Shown one piece after another: positions 25,985 to 38,384 of a DNA stretch of 64,000 nucleotides. Under the pieces are notes generated by a model. It worked only from the letters and a program-made list of their open reading frames with translations. It had not been told where the DNA came from and searched no databases. A program made the translations under genes and the position numbers. This DNA is from Argentina anserina (lineage: Eukaryota; Streptophyta; Magnoliopsida; Rosales; Rosaceae), in contig NW_026089464.1 in assembly GCF_933775445.1 (NCBI RefSeq), positions 62,001 through 126,000 of the forward strand. Reading direction: 5' to 3'. How positions within the stretch are numbered: position 1 is the stretch's first letter; each line of letters begins with the position of its first letter.

Positions 25985-27886
25985 GTATCTTTACATCGTT
26001 TGCGTATCTTTACTATTCCAATTGTGTATCTTTTCATTTCTCGTTTGAGTATCTTTCTGTAAGGCTTCTGATGCGAGTTTCTATTGTATTTGAGAGTTTT
26101 GCAAGTGTGGGAGTGTGTTTCTTTCAAACTGAGTATCTTTACATCGTTTGCGTATCTTTACTATTCCAATTGTGTATCTTTTCATTTCTCGTTTGAGTAT
26201 CTTTCTGTAAGGCTTCTGATGCGAGTTTCTATTGTATTTGAGAGTTTTGCAAGTGTGGGAGTGTGTTTCCTTCAAACTGAGTATCTTTACATCGTTTGCG
26301 TATGTTTACTATTCCAATTGTGTATCTTTACATCGTTTGCGTATCTTTACTATTCCAATTGTGTATCTTTTCATTTCTCGTTTAAGTATCTTTCTGTAAG
26401 GCTTTCTGATGCGAGTTTCTATTGAATTTGAGAGTTTTGCAAGTGTGGGAGTGTGTTTCTTTCAATCTGAGTATCTTTACATCGTTTGCGTATCTTTACT
26501 ATTCCAATTGTGTATCTTTTCATTTCTCGTTTGAGTATCTTTCTGTAAGGCTTTCTGATGCGAGTTTCTATTGTATTTGAGAGTTTTGCAAGTGTGGGAG
26601 TGTGTTTCTTTCAAACTGAGTATCTTTACATCGTTTGCGTATCTTTACTATTCCAATTGTGTATCTTTTCATTTCTCGTTTGAGTATCTTTCTGTAAGGC
26701 TTCTGATGCGAGTTTCTATTGTATTTGAGAATTTTGCAAGTGTGGGAGTGTGTTTCTTTCAAACTGAGTATCTTTACATCGTTTGCGTATCTTTACTATT
26801 CCAATTGTGTATCTTTACATCGTTTGCGTATCTTTACTATTCCAATTGTTTATTTTTTCATTTCTCGTTTGTGTATCTTTCTGTACGGCTTCTGATGCGA
26901 GTTTCTATTGTATTTGAGAGTTTTGCAAGTGTGGGAGTGTGTTTCTTTCAAACTGAGTATCTTTACATCGTTTGCGTATCTTTACTATTCCAATTGTGTA
27001 TCTTTTCATTTCTCGTTTGAGTATCTTTCTGTAAGGCTTCTGATGCGAGTTTCTATTGTATTTGAGAGTTTTGCAAGTGTGGGAGTGTGTTTCTTTCAAA
27101 CTGAGTATCTTTACATCGTTTGCGTATCTTTACTATTCCAATTGTGTATCTTTTCATTTCTCGTTTGAGTATCTTTCTGTAAGGCTTCTGATGCGAGTTT
27201 CTATTGTATTTGAGAGTTTTGCAAGTGTGGGAGTGTGTTTCTTTCAAACTGAGTATCTTTACATCGTTTGCGTATCTTTACTATTCCAATTGTGTATCTT
27301 TACATCGTTTGCGTATCTTTACTATTCCAATTGTGTATTTTTTCATTTCTCGTTTGAGTATCTTTCTGTACGGCTTCTGATGCGAGTTTCTATTGTATTT
27401 GAGAGTTTTGCAAGTGTGGGAGTGTGTTTCTTTCAAACTGAGTATCTTTACATCGTTTGCGTATCTTTACTATTCCAATTGTGTATCTTTTCATTTCTCG
27501 TTTGAGTATCTTTCTGTAAGGCTTCTGATGCGAGTTTCTATTGAATTTGAGAGTTTTGCAAGTGTGGGAGTGTGTTTCTTTCAAACTGAGTATCTTTACA
27601 TCGTTTGCGTATCTTTACTATTCCAATTGTGTATCTTTTCATTTCTTGTTTGAGTATCTTTCTGTAAGGCTTTCTGATGCGAGTTTCTATTGTATTTGAG
27701 AGTTTTGCAAGTGTGGGAGTGTGTTTCTTTCAAACTGAGTATCTTTACATCGTTTGCGTATCTTTACTATTCCAATTGTGTATCTTTTCATTTCTCGTTT
27801 GAGTATCTTTCTGTAAGGCTTCTGATGCGAGTTTCTATTGTATTTGAGAGTTTTGCAAGTGTGGGAGTGTGTTTCTTTCAAACTGA

Positions 27887-28097
27887 GTATCTTTACGTCG
27901 TTTGCGTATCTTTACTATTCCAATTGTGTATCTTTACATCGTTTGCGTATCTTTACTATTGCAATTGTGTATCTTTACATCGTAAATTGTGTATCTTTTC
28001 ATTTCTCGTTTGAGTATCTTTCTGTAAGGCTTCTGATGCGAGTTTCTATTGTATTTGAGAGTTTTGCAAGTGTGGGAGTGTGTTTCTTTCAAACTGA
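27887..28097 (+). repeat. Truncated-A monomer (211 bp), copy 3
   Basis: Remnant A at 27969-27990; +2,113 bp from copy 2. Keeps both markers of copies 1 and 2. Confidence 0.92.
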
Positions 28098-28651
28098 GTA
28101 TCTTTACATCGTTTGCGTATCTTTACTATTCCAATTGTGTATCTTTTCATTTCTCGTTTGAGTATCTTTCTGTAAGGCTTCTGATGCGAGTTTCTATTGT
28201 ATTTGAGAGTTTTGCAAGTGTGGGAGTGTGTTTCTTTCAAACTGAGTATCTTTACATCGTTTGCGTATCTTTACTATTCCAATTGTGTATCTTTTCATTT
28301 CTCGTTTGAGTATCTTTCTGTAAGGCTTCTGATGCGAGTTTCTATTGTATTTGAGAGTTTTGCAAGTGTGGGAGTGTGTTTCCTTCAAACTGAGTATCTT
28401 TACATCGTTTGCGTATGTTTACTATTCCAATTGTGTATCTTTACATCGTTTGCGTATCTTTACTATTCCAATTGTGTATCTTTTCATTTCTCGTTTGAGT
28501 ATCTTTCTGTAAGGCTTTCTGATGCGAGTTTCTATTGAATTTGAGAGTTTTGCAAGTGTGGGAGTGTGTTTCTTTCAATCTGAGTATCTTTACATCGTTT
28601 GCGTATCTTTACTATTCCAATTGTGTATCTTTTCATTTCTCGTTTGAGTAT

Positions 28652-30682
28652 CTTTCTGTAAGGCTTTCTGATGCGAGTTTCTATTGTATTTGAGAGTTTT
28701 GCAAGTGTGGGAGTGTGTTTCTTTCAAACTGAGTATCTTTACATCGTTTGCGTATCTTTACTATTCCAATTGTGTATCTTTTCATTTCTCGTTTGAGTAT
28801 CTTTCTGTAAGGCTTCTGATGCGAGTTTCTATTGTATTTGAGAGTTTTGCAAGTGTGGGAGTGTGTTTCTTTCAAACTGAGTATCTTTACATCGTTTGCG
28901 TATCTTTACTATTCCAATTGTGTATCTTTACATCGTTTGCGTATCTTTACTATTCCAATTGTGTATTTTTTCATTTCTCGTTTGAGTATCTTTCTGTACG
29001 GCTTCTGATGCGAGTTTCTATTGTATTTGAGAGTTTTGCAAGTGTGGGAGTGTGTTTCTTTCAAACTGAGTATCTTTACATCGTTTGCGTATCTTTACTA
29101 TTCCAATTGTGTATCTTTTCATTTCTCGTTTGAGTATCTTTCTGTAAGGCTTCTGATGCGAGTTTCTATTGTATTTGAGAGTTTTGCAAGTGTGGGAGTG
29201 TGTTTCTTTCAATCTGAGTATCTTTACATCGTTTGCGTATCTTTACTATTCCAATTGTGTATCTTTTCATTTCTCGTTTGAGTATCTTTCTGTAAGGCTT
29301 TCTGATGCGAGTTTCTATTGAATTTGAGAGTTTTGCAAGTGTGGGAGTGTGTTTCTTTCAAACTGAGTATCTTTACATCGTTTGCGTATCTTTACTATTC
29401 CAATTGTGTATCTTTTCATTTCTCGTTTGAGTATCTTTCTGTAAGGCTTCTGATGCGAGTTTCTATTGTATTTGAGAGTTTTGCAAGTGTGGGAGTGTGT
29501 TTCTTTCAAACTGAGTATTTTTACATCATTTGCGTATCTTTACTATTCCAATTGTGTATCTTTATATCGTTTGCGTATCTTTACTATTCCAATTGTGTAT
29601 CTTTTCATTTCTCGTTTGAGTATCTTTCTGTAAGGCTTTCTGATGCGAGTTTCTATTGAATTTGAGAGTTTTGCAAGTGTGGGAGTTTGTTTCCTTCAAA
29701 CTGAGTATCTTTACATCGTTTGCGTATGTTTACTATTCCAATTGTGTATCTTTACATCGTTTGCGTATCTTTACTATTCCAATTGTGTATCTTTTCATTT
29801 CTCGTTTGAGTATCTTTCTGTAAGGCTTCTGATGCGAGTTTCTATTGTATTTGAGAGTTTTGCAAGTGTGGGAGTGTGTTTCTTTCAAACTGAGTATCTT
29901 TACATCGTTTGCGTATCTTTACTATTCCAATTGTGTATCTTTTCATTTCTTGTTTGAGTATCTTTCTGTAAGGCTTTCTGATGCGAGTTTCTATTGTATT
30001 TGAGAGTTTTGCAAGTGTGGGAGTGTGTTTCTTTCAAACTGAGTATCTTTACATCGTTTGCGTATCTTTACTATTCCAATTGTGTATCTTTTCATTTCTC
30101 GTTTGAGTATCTTTCTGTAAGGCTTCTGATGCGAGTTTCTATTGTATTTGAGAGTTTTGCAAGTGTGGGAGTGTGTTTCTTTCAAACTGAGTATCTTTAC
30201 GTCGTTTGCGTATCTTTACTATTCCAATTGTGTATCTTTACATCGTTTGCGTATCTTTACTATTGCAATTGTGTATCTTTACATCGTAAATTGTGTATCT
30301 TTTCATTTCTCGTTTGAGTATCTTTCTGTAAGGCTTCTGATGCGAGTTTCTATTGTATTTGAGAGTTTTGCAAGTGTGGGAGTGTGTTTCTTTCAAACTG
30401 AGTATCTTTACATCGTTTGCGTATCTTTACTATTCCAATTGTGTATCTTTTCATTTCTCGTTTGAGTATCTTTCTGTAAGGCTTCTGATGCGAGTTTCTA
30501 TTGTATTTGAGAGTTTTGCAAGTGTGGGAGTGTGTTTCTTTCAAACTGAGTATCTTTACATCGTTTGCGTATCTTTACTATTCCAATTGTGTATCTTTTC
30601 ATTTCTCGTTTGAGTATCTTTCTGTAAGGCTTCTGATGCGAGTTTCTATTGTATTTGAGAGTTTTGCAAGTGTGGGAGTGTG
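28652..30682 (+). repeat. Second copy of the 22.1-24.2 kb block (+6,532 bp)
   Basis: Same length order and markers as 22120-24150, including the truncated-A unit. The two copies bracket two 13-monomer HOR units, so the region reads as at least three successive related HORs of which the first and last are most alike here. Confidence 0.85.
30191..30401 (+). repeat. Truncated-A monomer (211 bp), copy 4
   Basis: Remnant A at 30273-30294; +2,304 bp from copy 3 and +6,532 bp from copy 1, with the same ttacgtcg and tattgcaatt markers. Confidence 0.92.
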
Positions 30683-31224
30683 TTTCTTTCAATCTGAGTA
30701 TCTTTACATCGTTTGCGTATCTTTACTATTCCAATTGTGTATCTTTTCATTTCTCGTTTGAGTATCTTTCTGTAAGGCTTCTGATGCGATTTTCTATTGT
30801 ATTTGAGAGTTTTGCAAGTGTGGGAGTGTGTTTCTTTCAAACTGAGTATCTTTACATCGTTTGCGTATCTTTACTATTCCAATTGTGTATCTTTATATCG
30901 TTTGCGTATCTTTACTATTCCAATTGTGTATCTTTTCATTTCTCGTTTGAGTATCTTTCTGTAAGGCTTTCTGATGCGAGTTTCTATTGAATTTGAGAGT
31001 TTTGCAAGTGTGGGAGTTTGTTTCCTTCAAACTGAGTATCTTTACATCGTTTGCGTATGTTTACTATTCCAATTGTGTATCTTTACATCGTTTGCGTAAC
31101 TTTACTATTCCAATTGTGTATCTTTTCATTTCTCGTTTGAGTATCTTTCTGTAAGGCTTCTGATGCGAGTTTCTATTGTATTTGAGAGTTTTGCAAGTGT
31201 GGGAGTGTGTTTCTTTCAATCTGA

Positions 31225-31435
31225 GTATCTTTACATCGTTTGCGTATCTTTACTATTCCAATTGTGTATCTTTACATCGTTTGCGTATCTTTACTATTCC
31301 AATTGTGTATCTTTACATCGTAAATTGTGTATCTTTTCATTTCTCGTTTGAGTATCTTTCTGTAAGGCTTCTGATGCGAGTTTCTATTGTATTTGAGAGT
31401 TTTGCAAGTGTGGGAGTGTGTTTCTTTCAAACTGA
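31225..31435 (+). repeat. Truncated-A monomer (211 bp), copy 5
   Basis: Remnant A at 31307-31328. The second A here has the ordinary tattccaatt and the first the ordinary ttacatcg, so the flanking markers were replaced while the deletion junction was kept. The preceding unit ends caatctga. Confidence 0.92.
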
Positions 31436-32782
31436 GTATCTTTACATCGTTTGCGTATCTTTACTATTCCAATTGTGTATCTTTTCATTTCTCGTTTGAG
31501 TATCTTTCTGTAAGGCTTCTGATGCGAGTTTCTATTGTATTTGAGAGTTTTGCAAGTGTGGGAGTGTGTTTCTTTCAAACTGAGTATCTTTACATCGTTT
31601 GCGTATCTTTACTATTCCAATTGTGTATCTTTTCATTTCTCGTTTGAGTATCTTTCTGTAAGGCTTCTGATGCGAGTTTCTATTGTATTTGAGAGTTTTG
31701 CAAGTGTGGGAGTGTGTTTCTTTCAATCTGAGTATCTTTACATCGTTTGCGTATCTTTACTATTCCAATTGTGTATCTTTTCATTTCTCGTTTGAGTATC
31801 TTTCTGTAAGGCTTCTGATGCGATTTTCTATTGTATTTGAGAGTTTTGCAAGTGTGGGAGTGTGTTTCTTTCAAACTGAGTATCTTTACATCGTTTGCGT
31901 ATCTTTACTATTCCAATTGTGTATCTTTATATCGTTTGCGTATCTTTACTATTCCAATTGTGTATCTTTTCATTTCTCGTTTGAGTATCTTTCTGTAAGG
32001 CTTTCTGATGCGAGTTTCTATTGAATTTGAGAGTTTTGCAAGTGTGGGAGTTTGTTTCCTTCAAACTGAGTATCTTTACATCGTTTGCGTATGTTTACTA
32101 TTCCAATTGTGTATCTTTACATCGTTTGCGTAACTTTACTATTCCAATTGTGTATCTTTTCATTTCTCGTTTGAGTATCTTTCTGTAAGGCTTCTGATGC
32201 GAGTTTCGTATTTGAGAGTTTTGCAAGTGTGGGAGTGTGTTTCTTTCAAACTGAGTATCTTTACATCGTTTGCGTATCTTTACTATTCCAATTGTGTATC
32301 TTTTCATTTCTCGTTTGAGTATCTTTCTGTAAGGCTTCTGATGCGAGTTTCTATTGTATTTGAGAGTTTTGCAAGTGTGGGAGTGTGTTTCTTTCAATCT
32401 GAGTATCTTTACATCGTTTGCGTATCTTTACCATTCCAATTGTGTATCTTTACATCGTTTACGTATCTTTAGTATTCCAATTGTGTATCTTTTCATTTCT
32501 CGTTTGAGTATCTTTCTGTAAGGCTTTCTGATGCGAGTTTCTATTGAATTTGAGAGTTTTGCAAGTGTGGGAGTGTGTTTCCTTCAAACTGAGTATCTTT
32601 ACATCGTTTGCGTATGTTTACTATTCCAATTGTGTATCTATACATCGTTTGCGTATCTTTACTATTCCAATTGTGTATCTTTTCATTTCTCGTTTGAGTA
32701 TCTTTCTGTAAGGCTTTCTGATGCGAGTTTCTATTGAATTTGAGAGTTTTGCAAGTGTGGGAGTGTGTTTCTTTCAAACTGA

Positions 32783-32993
32783 GTATCTTTACATCGTTTG
32801 CGTATCTTTACTATTCCAATTGTGTATCTTTACATCGTTTGCGTATCTTTACTATTGCAATTGTGTATCTTTACATCGTAAATTGTGTATCTTTTCATTT
32901 CTCGTTTGAGTATCTTTCTGTAAGGCTTCTGATGCGAGTTTCTATTGTATTTGAGAGTTTTGCAAGTGTGGGAGTGTGTTTCTTTCAAACTGA
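32783..32993 (+). repeat. Truncated-A monomer (211 bp), copy 6
   Basis: Remnant A at 32865-32886. It has tattgcaatt in the second A but ordinary ttacatcg in the first, a mixed state between copies 1-4 and copy 5. Confidence 0.92.
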
Positions 32994-35017
32994 GTATCTT
33001 TACATCGTTTGCGTATCTTTACTATTCCAATTGTGTATCTTTTCATTTCTCGTTTGAGTATCTTTCTGTAAGGCTTCTGATGCGAGTTTCTATTGTATTT
33101 GAGAGTTTTGCAAGTGTGGGAGTGTGTTTCTTTCAAACTGAGTATCTTTACATCGTTTGCGTATCTTTACTATTCCAATTGTGTATCTTTTCATTTCTCG
33201 TTTGAGTATCTTTCTGTAAGGCTTCTGATGCGAGTTTCTATTGTATTTGAGAGTTTTGCAAGTGTGGGAGTGTGTTTCTTTCAATCTGAGTATCTTTACA
33301 TCGTTTGCGTATCTTTACTATTCCAATTGTGTATCTTTTCATTTCTCGTTTGAGTATCTTTCTGTAAGGCTTCTGATGCGATTTTCTATTGTATTTGAGA
33401 GTTTTGCAAGTGTGGGAGTGTGTTTCTTTCAAACTGAGTATCTTTACATCGTTTGCGTATCTTTACTATTCCAATTGTGTATCTTTATATCGTTTGCGTA
33501 TCTTTACTATTCCAATTGTGTATCTTTTCATTTCTCGTTTGAGTATCTTTCTGTAAGGCTTTCTGATGCGAGTTTCTATTGAATTTGAGAGTTTTGCAAG
33601 TGTGGGAGTTTGTTTCCTTCAAACTGAGTATCTTTACATCGTTTGCGTATGTTTACTATTCCAATTGTGTATCTTTACATCGTTTGCGTAACTTTACTAT
33701 TCCAATTGTGTATCTTTTCATTTCTCGTTTGAGTATCTTTCTGTAAGGCTTCTGATGCGAGTTTCGTATTTGAGAGTTTTGCAAGTGTGGGAGTGTGTTT
33801 CTTTCAAACTGAGTATCTTTACATCGTTTGCGTATCTTTACTATTCCAATTGTGTATCTTTTCATTTCTTGTTTGAGTATCTCTCTGTAAGGCTTTCTGA
33901 TGCGAGTTTCTATTGTATTTGAGAGTTTTGCAAGTGTGGGAGTGTGTTTCTTTCAAACTGAGTATCTTTACATCGTTTGCGTATCTTTACTATTCCAATT
34001 GTGTATCTTTTCATTTCTCGTTTAAGTATCTTTCTGTAAGGCTTTCTGATGCGAGTTTCTATTGAATTTGAGAGTTTTGCAAGTGTGGGAGTGTGTTTCC
34101 TTCAAACTGAGTATCTTTACATCGTTTGCGTATGTTTACTATTCCAATTGTGTATCTTTACATCGTTTGCGTATCTTTACTATTCCAATTGTGTATCTTT
34201 TCATTTCTCGTTTAAGTATCTTTCTGTAAGGCTTTCTGATGCGAGTTTCTATTGAATTTGAGAGTTTTGCAAGTGTGGGAGTGTGTTTCCTTCAAACTGA
34301 GTATCTTTACATCGTTTGCGTATGTTTACTATTCCAATTGTGTATCTTTACATCGTTTGCGTATCTTTACTATTCCAATTGTGTATCTTTTCATTTCTTG
34401 TTTGAGTATCTTTCTGTAAGGCTTCTGATGCGAGTTTCTATTGTATTTGAGAGTTTTGCAAGTGTGGGAGTGTGTTTCTTTCAAACTGAGTATCTTTACA
34501 TCGTTTGCGTATCTTTACTATTCCAATTGTGTATCTTTTCATTTCTCGTTTGAGTATCTTTCTGTAAGGCTTCTGATGCGAGTTTCTATTGTATTTGAGA
34601 GTTTTGCAAGTGTGGGAGTGTGTTTCTTTCAATCTGAGTATCTTTACATCGTTTGCGTATCTTTACCATTCCAATTGTGTATCTTTACATCGTTTACGTA
34701 TCTTTAGTATTCCAATTGTGTATCTTTTCATTTCTCGTTTGAGTATCTTTCTGTAAGGCTTTCTGATGCGAGTTTCTATTGAATTTGAGAGTTTTGCAAG
34801 TGTGGGAGTGTGTTTCCTTCAAACTGAGTATCTTTACATCGTTTGCGTATGTTTACTATTCCAATTGTGTATCTTTACATCGTTTGCGTATCTTTACTAT
34901 TCCAATTGTGTATCTTTTCATTTCTCGTTTGAGTATCTTTCTGTAAGGCTTTCTGATGCGAGTTTCTATTGAATTTGAGAGTTTTGCAAGTGTGGGAGTG
35001 TGTTTCTTTCAAACTGA

Positions 35018-35228
35018 GTATCTTTACATCGTTTGCGTATCTTTACTATTCCAATTGTGTATCTTTACATCGTTTGCGTATCTTTACTATTCCAATTGTG
35101 TATCTTTACATCGTAAATTGTGTATCTTTTCATTTCTCGTTTGAGTATCTTTCTGTAAGGCTTCTGATGCGAGTTTCTATTGTATTTGAGAGTTTGGCAA
35201 GTGTGGGAGTGTGTTTCTTTCAATCTGA
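35018..35228 (+). repeat. Truncated-A monomer (211 bp), copy 7
   Basis: Remnant A at 35100-35121; +2,235 bp from copy 6. C has the private variant gagtttggcaag (normally gagttttgcaag). Confidence 0.92.
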
Positions 35229-37177
35229 GTATCTTTACATCGTTTGCGTATCTTTACTATTCCAATTGTGTATCTTTTCATTTCTCGTTTGAGTATCTTT
35301 CTGTAAGGCTTCTGATGCGATTTTCTATTGTATTTGAGAGTTTTGCAAGTGTGGGAGTGTGTTTCTTTCAAACTGAGTATCTTTACATCGTTTGCGTATC
35401 TTTACTATTCCAATTGTGTATCTTTATATCGTTTGCGTATCTTTACTATTCCAATTGTGTATCTTTTCATTTCTCGTTTGAGTATCTTTCTGTAAGGCTT
35501 TCTGATGCGAGTTTCTATTGAATTTGAGAGTTTTGCAAGTGTGGGAGTTTGTTTCCTTCAAACTGAGTATCTTTACATCGTTTGCGTATGTTTACTATTC
35601 CAATTGTGTATCTTTACATCGTTTGCGTATCTTTACTATTCCAATTGTGTATCTTTTCATTTCTCGTTTGAGTATCTTTCTGTAAGGCTTCTGATGCGAG
35701 TTTCGTATTTGAGAGTTTTGCAAGTGTGGGAGTGTGTTTCTTTCAAACTGAGTATCTTTACATCGTTTGCGTATCTTTACTATTCCAATTGTGTATCTTT
35801 TCATTTCTTGTTTGAGTATCTTTCTGTAAGGCTTTCTGATGCGAGTTTCTATTGTATTTGAGAGTTTTGCAAGTGTGGGAGTGTGTTTCTTTCAAACTGA
35901 GTATCTTTACATCGTTTGCGTATCTTTACTATTCCAATTGTGTATCTTTTCATTTCTCGTTTGAGTATCTTTCTGTAAGGCTTCTGATGCGAGTTTCTAT
36001 TGTATTTGAGAGTTTTGCAAGTGTGGGAGTGTGTTTCTTTCAAACTGAGTATCTTTACATCGTTTGCGTATCTTTACTATTCCAATTGTGTATCTTTTCA
36101 TTTCTCGTTTGAGTATCTTTCTGTAAGCCTTCTGATGCGAGTTTCTATTGTATTTGAGAGTATTGCAAGTGTGGGAGTGTGTTTCTTTCAAACTGAGTAT
36201 CTTTACATCGTTTGCGTATCTTTACTATTCCAATTGTGTATCGTTTCATTTCTTGTTTGAGTATCTTTCTGTAAGGCTTTCTGATGCGAGTTTCTATTGT
36301 ATTTGAGAGTTTTGCAAGTGTGGGAGTGTGTTTCTTTCAAACTGAGTATCTTTACATCGTTTGCGTATCTTTACTATTCCAATTGTGTATCTTTTCATTT
36401 CTCGTTTGAGTATCTTTCTGTAAGGCTTCTGATGCGAGTTTCTATTGTATTTGAGAGTTTTGCAAGTGTGGGAGTGTGTTTCTTTCAAACTGAGTATCTT
36501 TACATCGTTTGCGTATCTTTACTATTCCAATTTTGTATCTTTACATCGTTTACGTATCTTTAGTATTCCAATTGTGTATGTTTTCATTTCTCGTTTGAGT
36601 ATCTTTCTGTAAGGCTTTCTGATGCGAGTTTCTATTGAATTTGAGAGTTTTGCAAGTGTGGGAGTGTGTTTCCTTCAAACTGAGTATCTTTACATCGTTT
36701 GCGTATGTTTACTATTCCAATTGTGTATCTTTACATCGTTTGCGTATCTTTACTATTCCAATTGTGTATCTTTTCATTTCTCATTTGAGTATCTTTCTGT
36801 AAGGCTTCTGATGCGAGTTTCTATTGTATTTGAGAGTTTTGCAAGTGTGGGAGTGTGTTTCTTTCAATCTGAGTATCTTTACATCGTTTGCGTATGTTTA
36901 CTATTCCAATTGTGTATCTTTACATCGTTTGCGTATCTTTACTATTCCAATTGTGTATCTTTTCATTTCTCGTTTGAGTATCTTTCTGTAAGGCTTCTGA
37001 TGCGAGTTTCGTATTTGAGAGTTTTGCAAGTGTGGGAGTGTGTTTCTTTCAAACTAAGTATCTTTACATCGTTTGCGTATCTTTACTATTCCAATTGTGT
37101 ATCTTTTCATTTCTCGTTTGAGTATCTTTCTGTAAGGCTTCTGATGCGAGTTTCTATTGTATTTGAGAGTTTTGCAA

Positions 37178-37868
37178 GTGTGGGAGTGTGTTTCTTTCAA
37201 TCTGAGTATCTTTACATCGTTTGCGTATCTTTACCATTCCAATTGTGTATCTTTACATCGTTTACGTATCTTTAGTATTCCAATTGTGTATCTTTTCATT
37301 TCTCGTTTGAGTATCTTTCTGTAAGGCTTTCTGATGCGAGTTTCTATTGAATTTGAGAGTTTTGCAAGTGTGGGAGTGTGTTTCCTTCAAACTGAGTATC
37401 TTTACATCGTTTGCGTATGTTTACTATTCCAATTGTGTATCTTTACATCGTTTGCGTATCTTTACTATTCCAATTGTGTATCTTTTCATTTCTCGTTTGA
37501 GTATCTTTCTGTAAGGCTTTCTGATGCGAGTGTCTATTGAATTTGAGAGTTTTGCAAGTGTGGGAGTGTGTTTCTTTCAAACTGAGTATCTTTACATCAT
37601 TTGCTTATCTTTACTATTCCAATTGTGTATCTTTACATCGTTTGCGTATCTTTACCATTCCAATTGTGTATCTTTACATCGTAAATTGTGTATCTTTTCA
37701 TTTCTCGTTTGAGTATCTTTCTGTAAGGCTTCTGATGCGAGTTTCTATTGTATTTGAGAGTTTTGCAAGTGTGGGAGTGTGTTTCTTTCAATCTGAGTAT
37801 CTTTACATCGTTTGCGTATCTTTACTATTCCAATTGTATATCTTTTCATTTCTCGTTTGAGTATCTTT
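37178..37868 (+). repeat. taccattcc cassette, third copy
   Basis: Matches 34610-35300 (offset 2,568 bp) and 43821-44511 (offset 6,643 bp). It carries more private changes than the others: gcgagtgtct, catcatttgctt, a second taccattcc near 37,652, and ttgtatatc near 37,838. Confidence 0.8.
37586..37796 (+). repeat. Truncated-A monomer (211 bp), copy 8
   Basis: Remnant A at 37668-37689; +2,568 bp from copy 7. It has private changes: catcatttgctt in the first A, taccattcc in the second, and gcgagtgtct in the preceding C. Confidence 0.92.
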
Positions 37869-38384
37869 CTGTAAGGCTTTCTGATGCGAGTTTCTATTGA
37901 ATTTGAGAGTTTTGCAAGTGTGGGAGTGTGTTTCTTTCAAACTGAGTATCTTTACATCGTTTGCGTATCTTTACTATTCCAATTGTGTATCTTTTCATTT
38001 CTCGTTTGAGTATCTTTCTGTAAGCCTTCTGATGCGAGTTTCTATTGTATTTGAGAGTTTTGCAAGTGTGGGAGTGTGTTTCTTTCAAACTGAGTATCTT
38101 TACATCGTTTGCGTATCTTTACTATTCCAATTGTGTATCTTTTCATTTCTTGTTTGAGTATCTTTCTGTAAGGCTTTCTGATGCGAGTTTCTATTGTATT
38201 TGAGAGTTTTGCAAGTGTGGGAGTGTGTTTCTTTCAAACTGAGTATCTTTACATCGTTTGCGTATCTTTACTATTCCAATTTTGTATCTTTACATCGTTT
38301 ACGTATCTTTAGTATTCCAATTGTGTATCTTTTCATTTCTCGTTTGAGTATCTTTCTGTAAGGCTTTCTGATGCGAGTTTCTAT

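Larger units (their letters stand above)
23255..29213 (+). repeat. 13-monomer HOR of 2,115/2,113 bp, three tandem copies
   Basis: Matching starts are C anchors 23462, 25577 and 27690. The first unit is 148,211,148,148,190,149,148,189,148,190,149,148,149. About 23255-24960 matches 25370-27075, and about 25345-27100 matches 27453-29213. A fourth related unit begins at anchor 29994. Each carries one truncated-A monomer. The middle copy has private changes near 26,730 (gagaattttgc), 26,848 (attgtttatttttt) and 26,871 (cgtttgtgtatc). Confidence 0.85.
22120..30682 (+). repeat. Array region II: truncated-A HOR domain
   Basis: Built from the 13/14-monomer HOR with one truncated-A unit per copy (23.7, 25.8, 27.9 and 30.2 kb). 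The 4-bp-deletion subtype is absent between 22.0 and 32.2 kb. The last ctgtacggc and tgtatttttt markers occur here, at about 29.0 kb. Confidence 0.7.
30175..32189 (+). repeat. 1,034-bp HOR (6 monomers), two tandem copies
   Basis: Anchors 30353 and 31387 start equal series 148,148,148,190,189,211 (the last unit only in the first copy). Both share gcgattttct, ctttatatcg, gggagtttgtttcc and the rare tttgcgtaactttac (about 31,097 and 32,131). A further partial copy starts 1,558 bp later. Confidence 0.85.
31200..33888 (+). repeat. 1,558-bp repeat (9 monomers)
   Basis: About 31200-32330 matches 32758-33888, again including tttgcgtaactttac (32,131 and 33,689) and the 4-bp deletion (32,207 and 33,765). 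The inserted part of the longer period holds a taccattcc / gtttacgtatctttag cassette at 32.4-32.5 kb. The copies diverge after the deletion unit, where one continues with ggcttctg and the other with tcttgtttg and the private gtatctctctg (about 33,883). Confidence 0.8.
32225..35390 (+). repeat. 2,235-bp repeat (13 monomers) with taccattcc cassette
   Basis: About 32225-33155 matches 34460-35390. The cassette contains taccattcc followed by gtttacgtatctttag, then 190-, 190- and 211-bp units. The same cassette recurs at about 37.2 and 43.9 kb. In addition, about 33260-33970 matches 35199-35909 with a different offset of 1,939 bp, so the second copy is a mosaic of two source segments. Confidence 0.75.
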
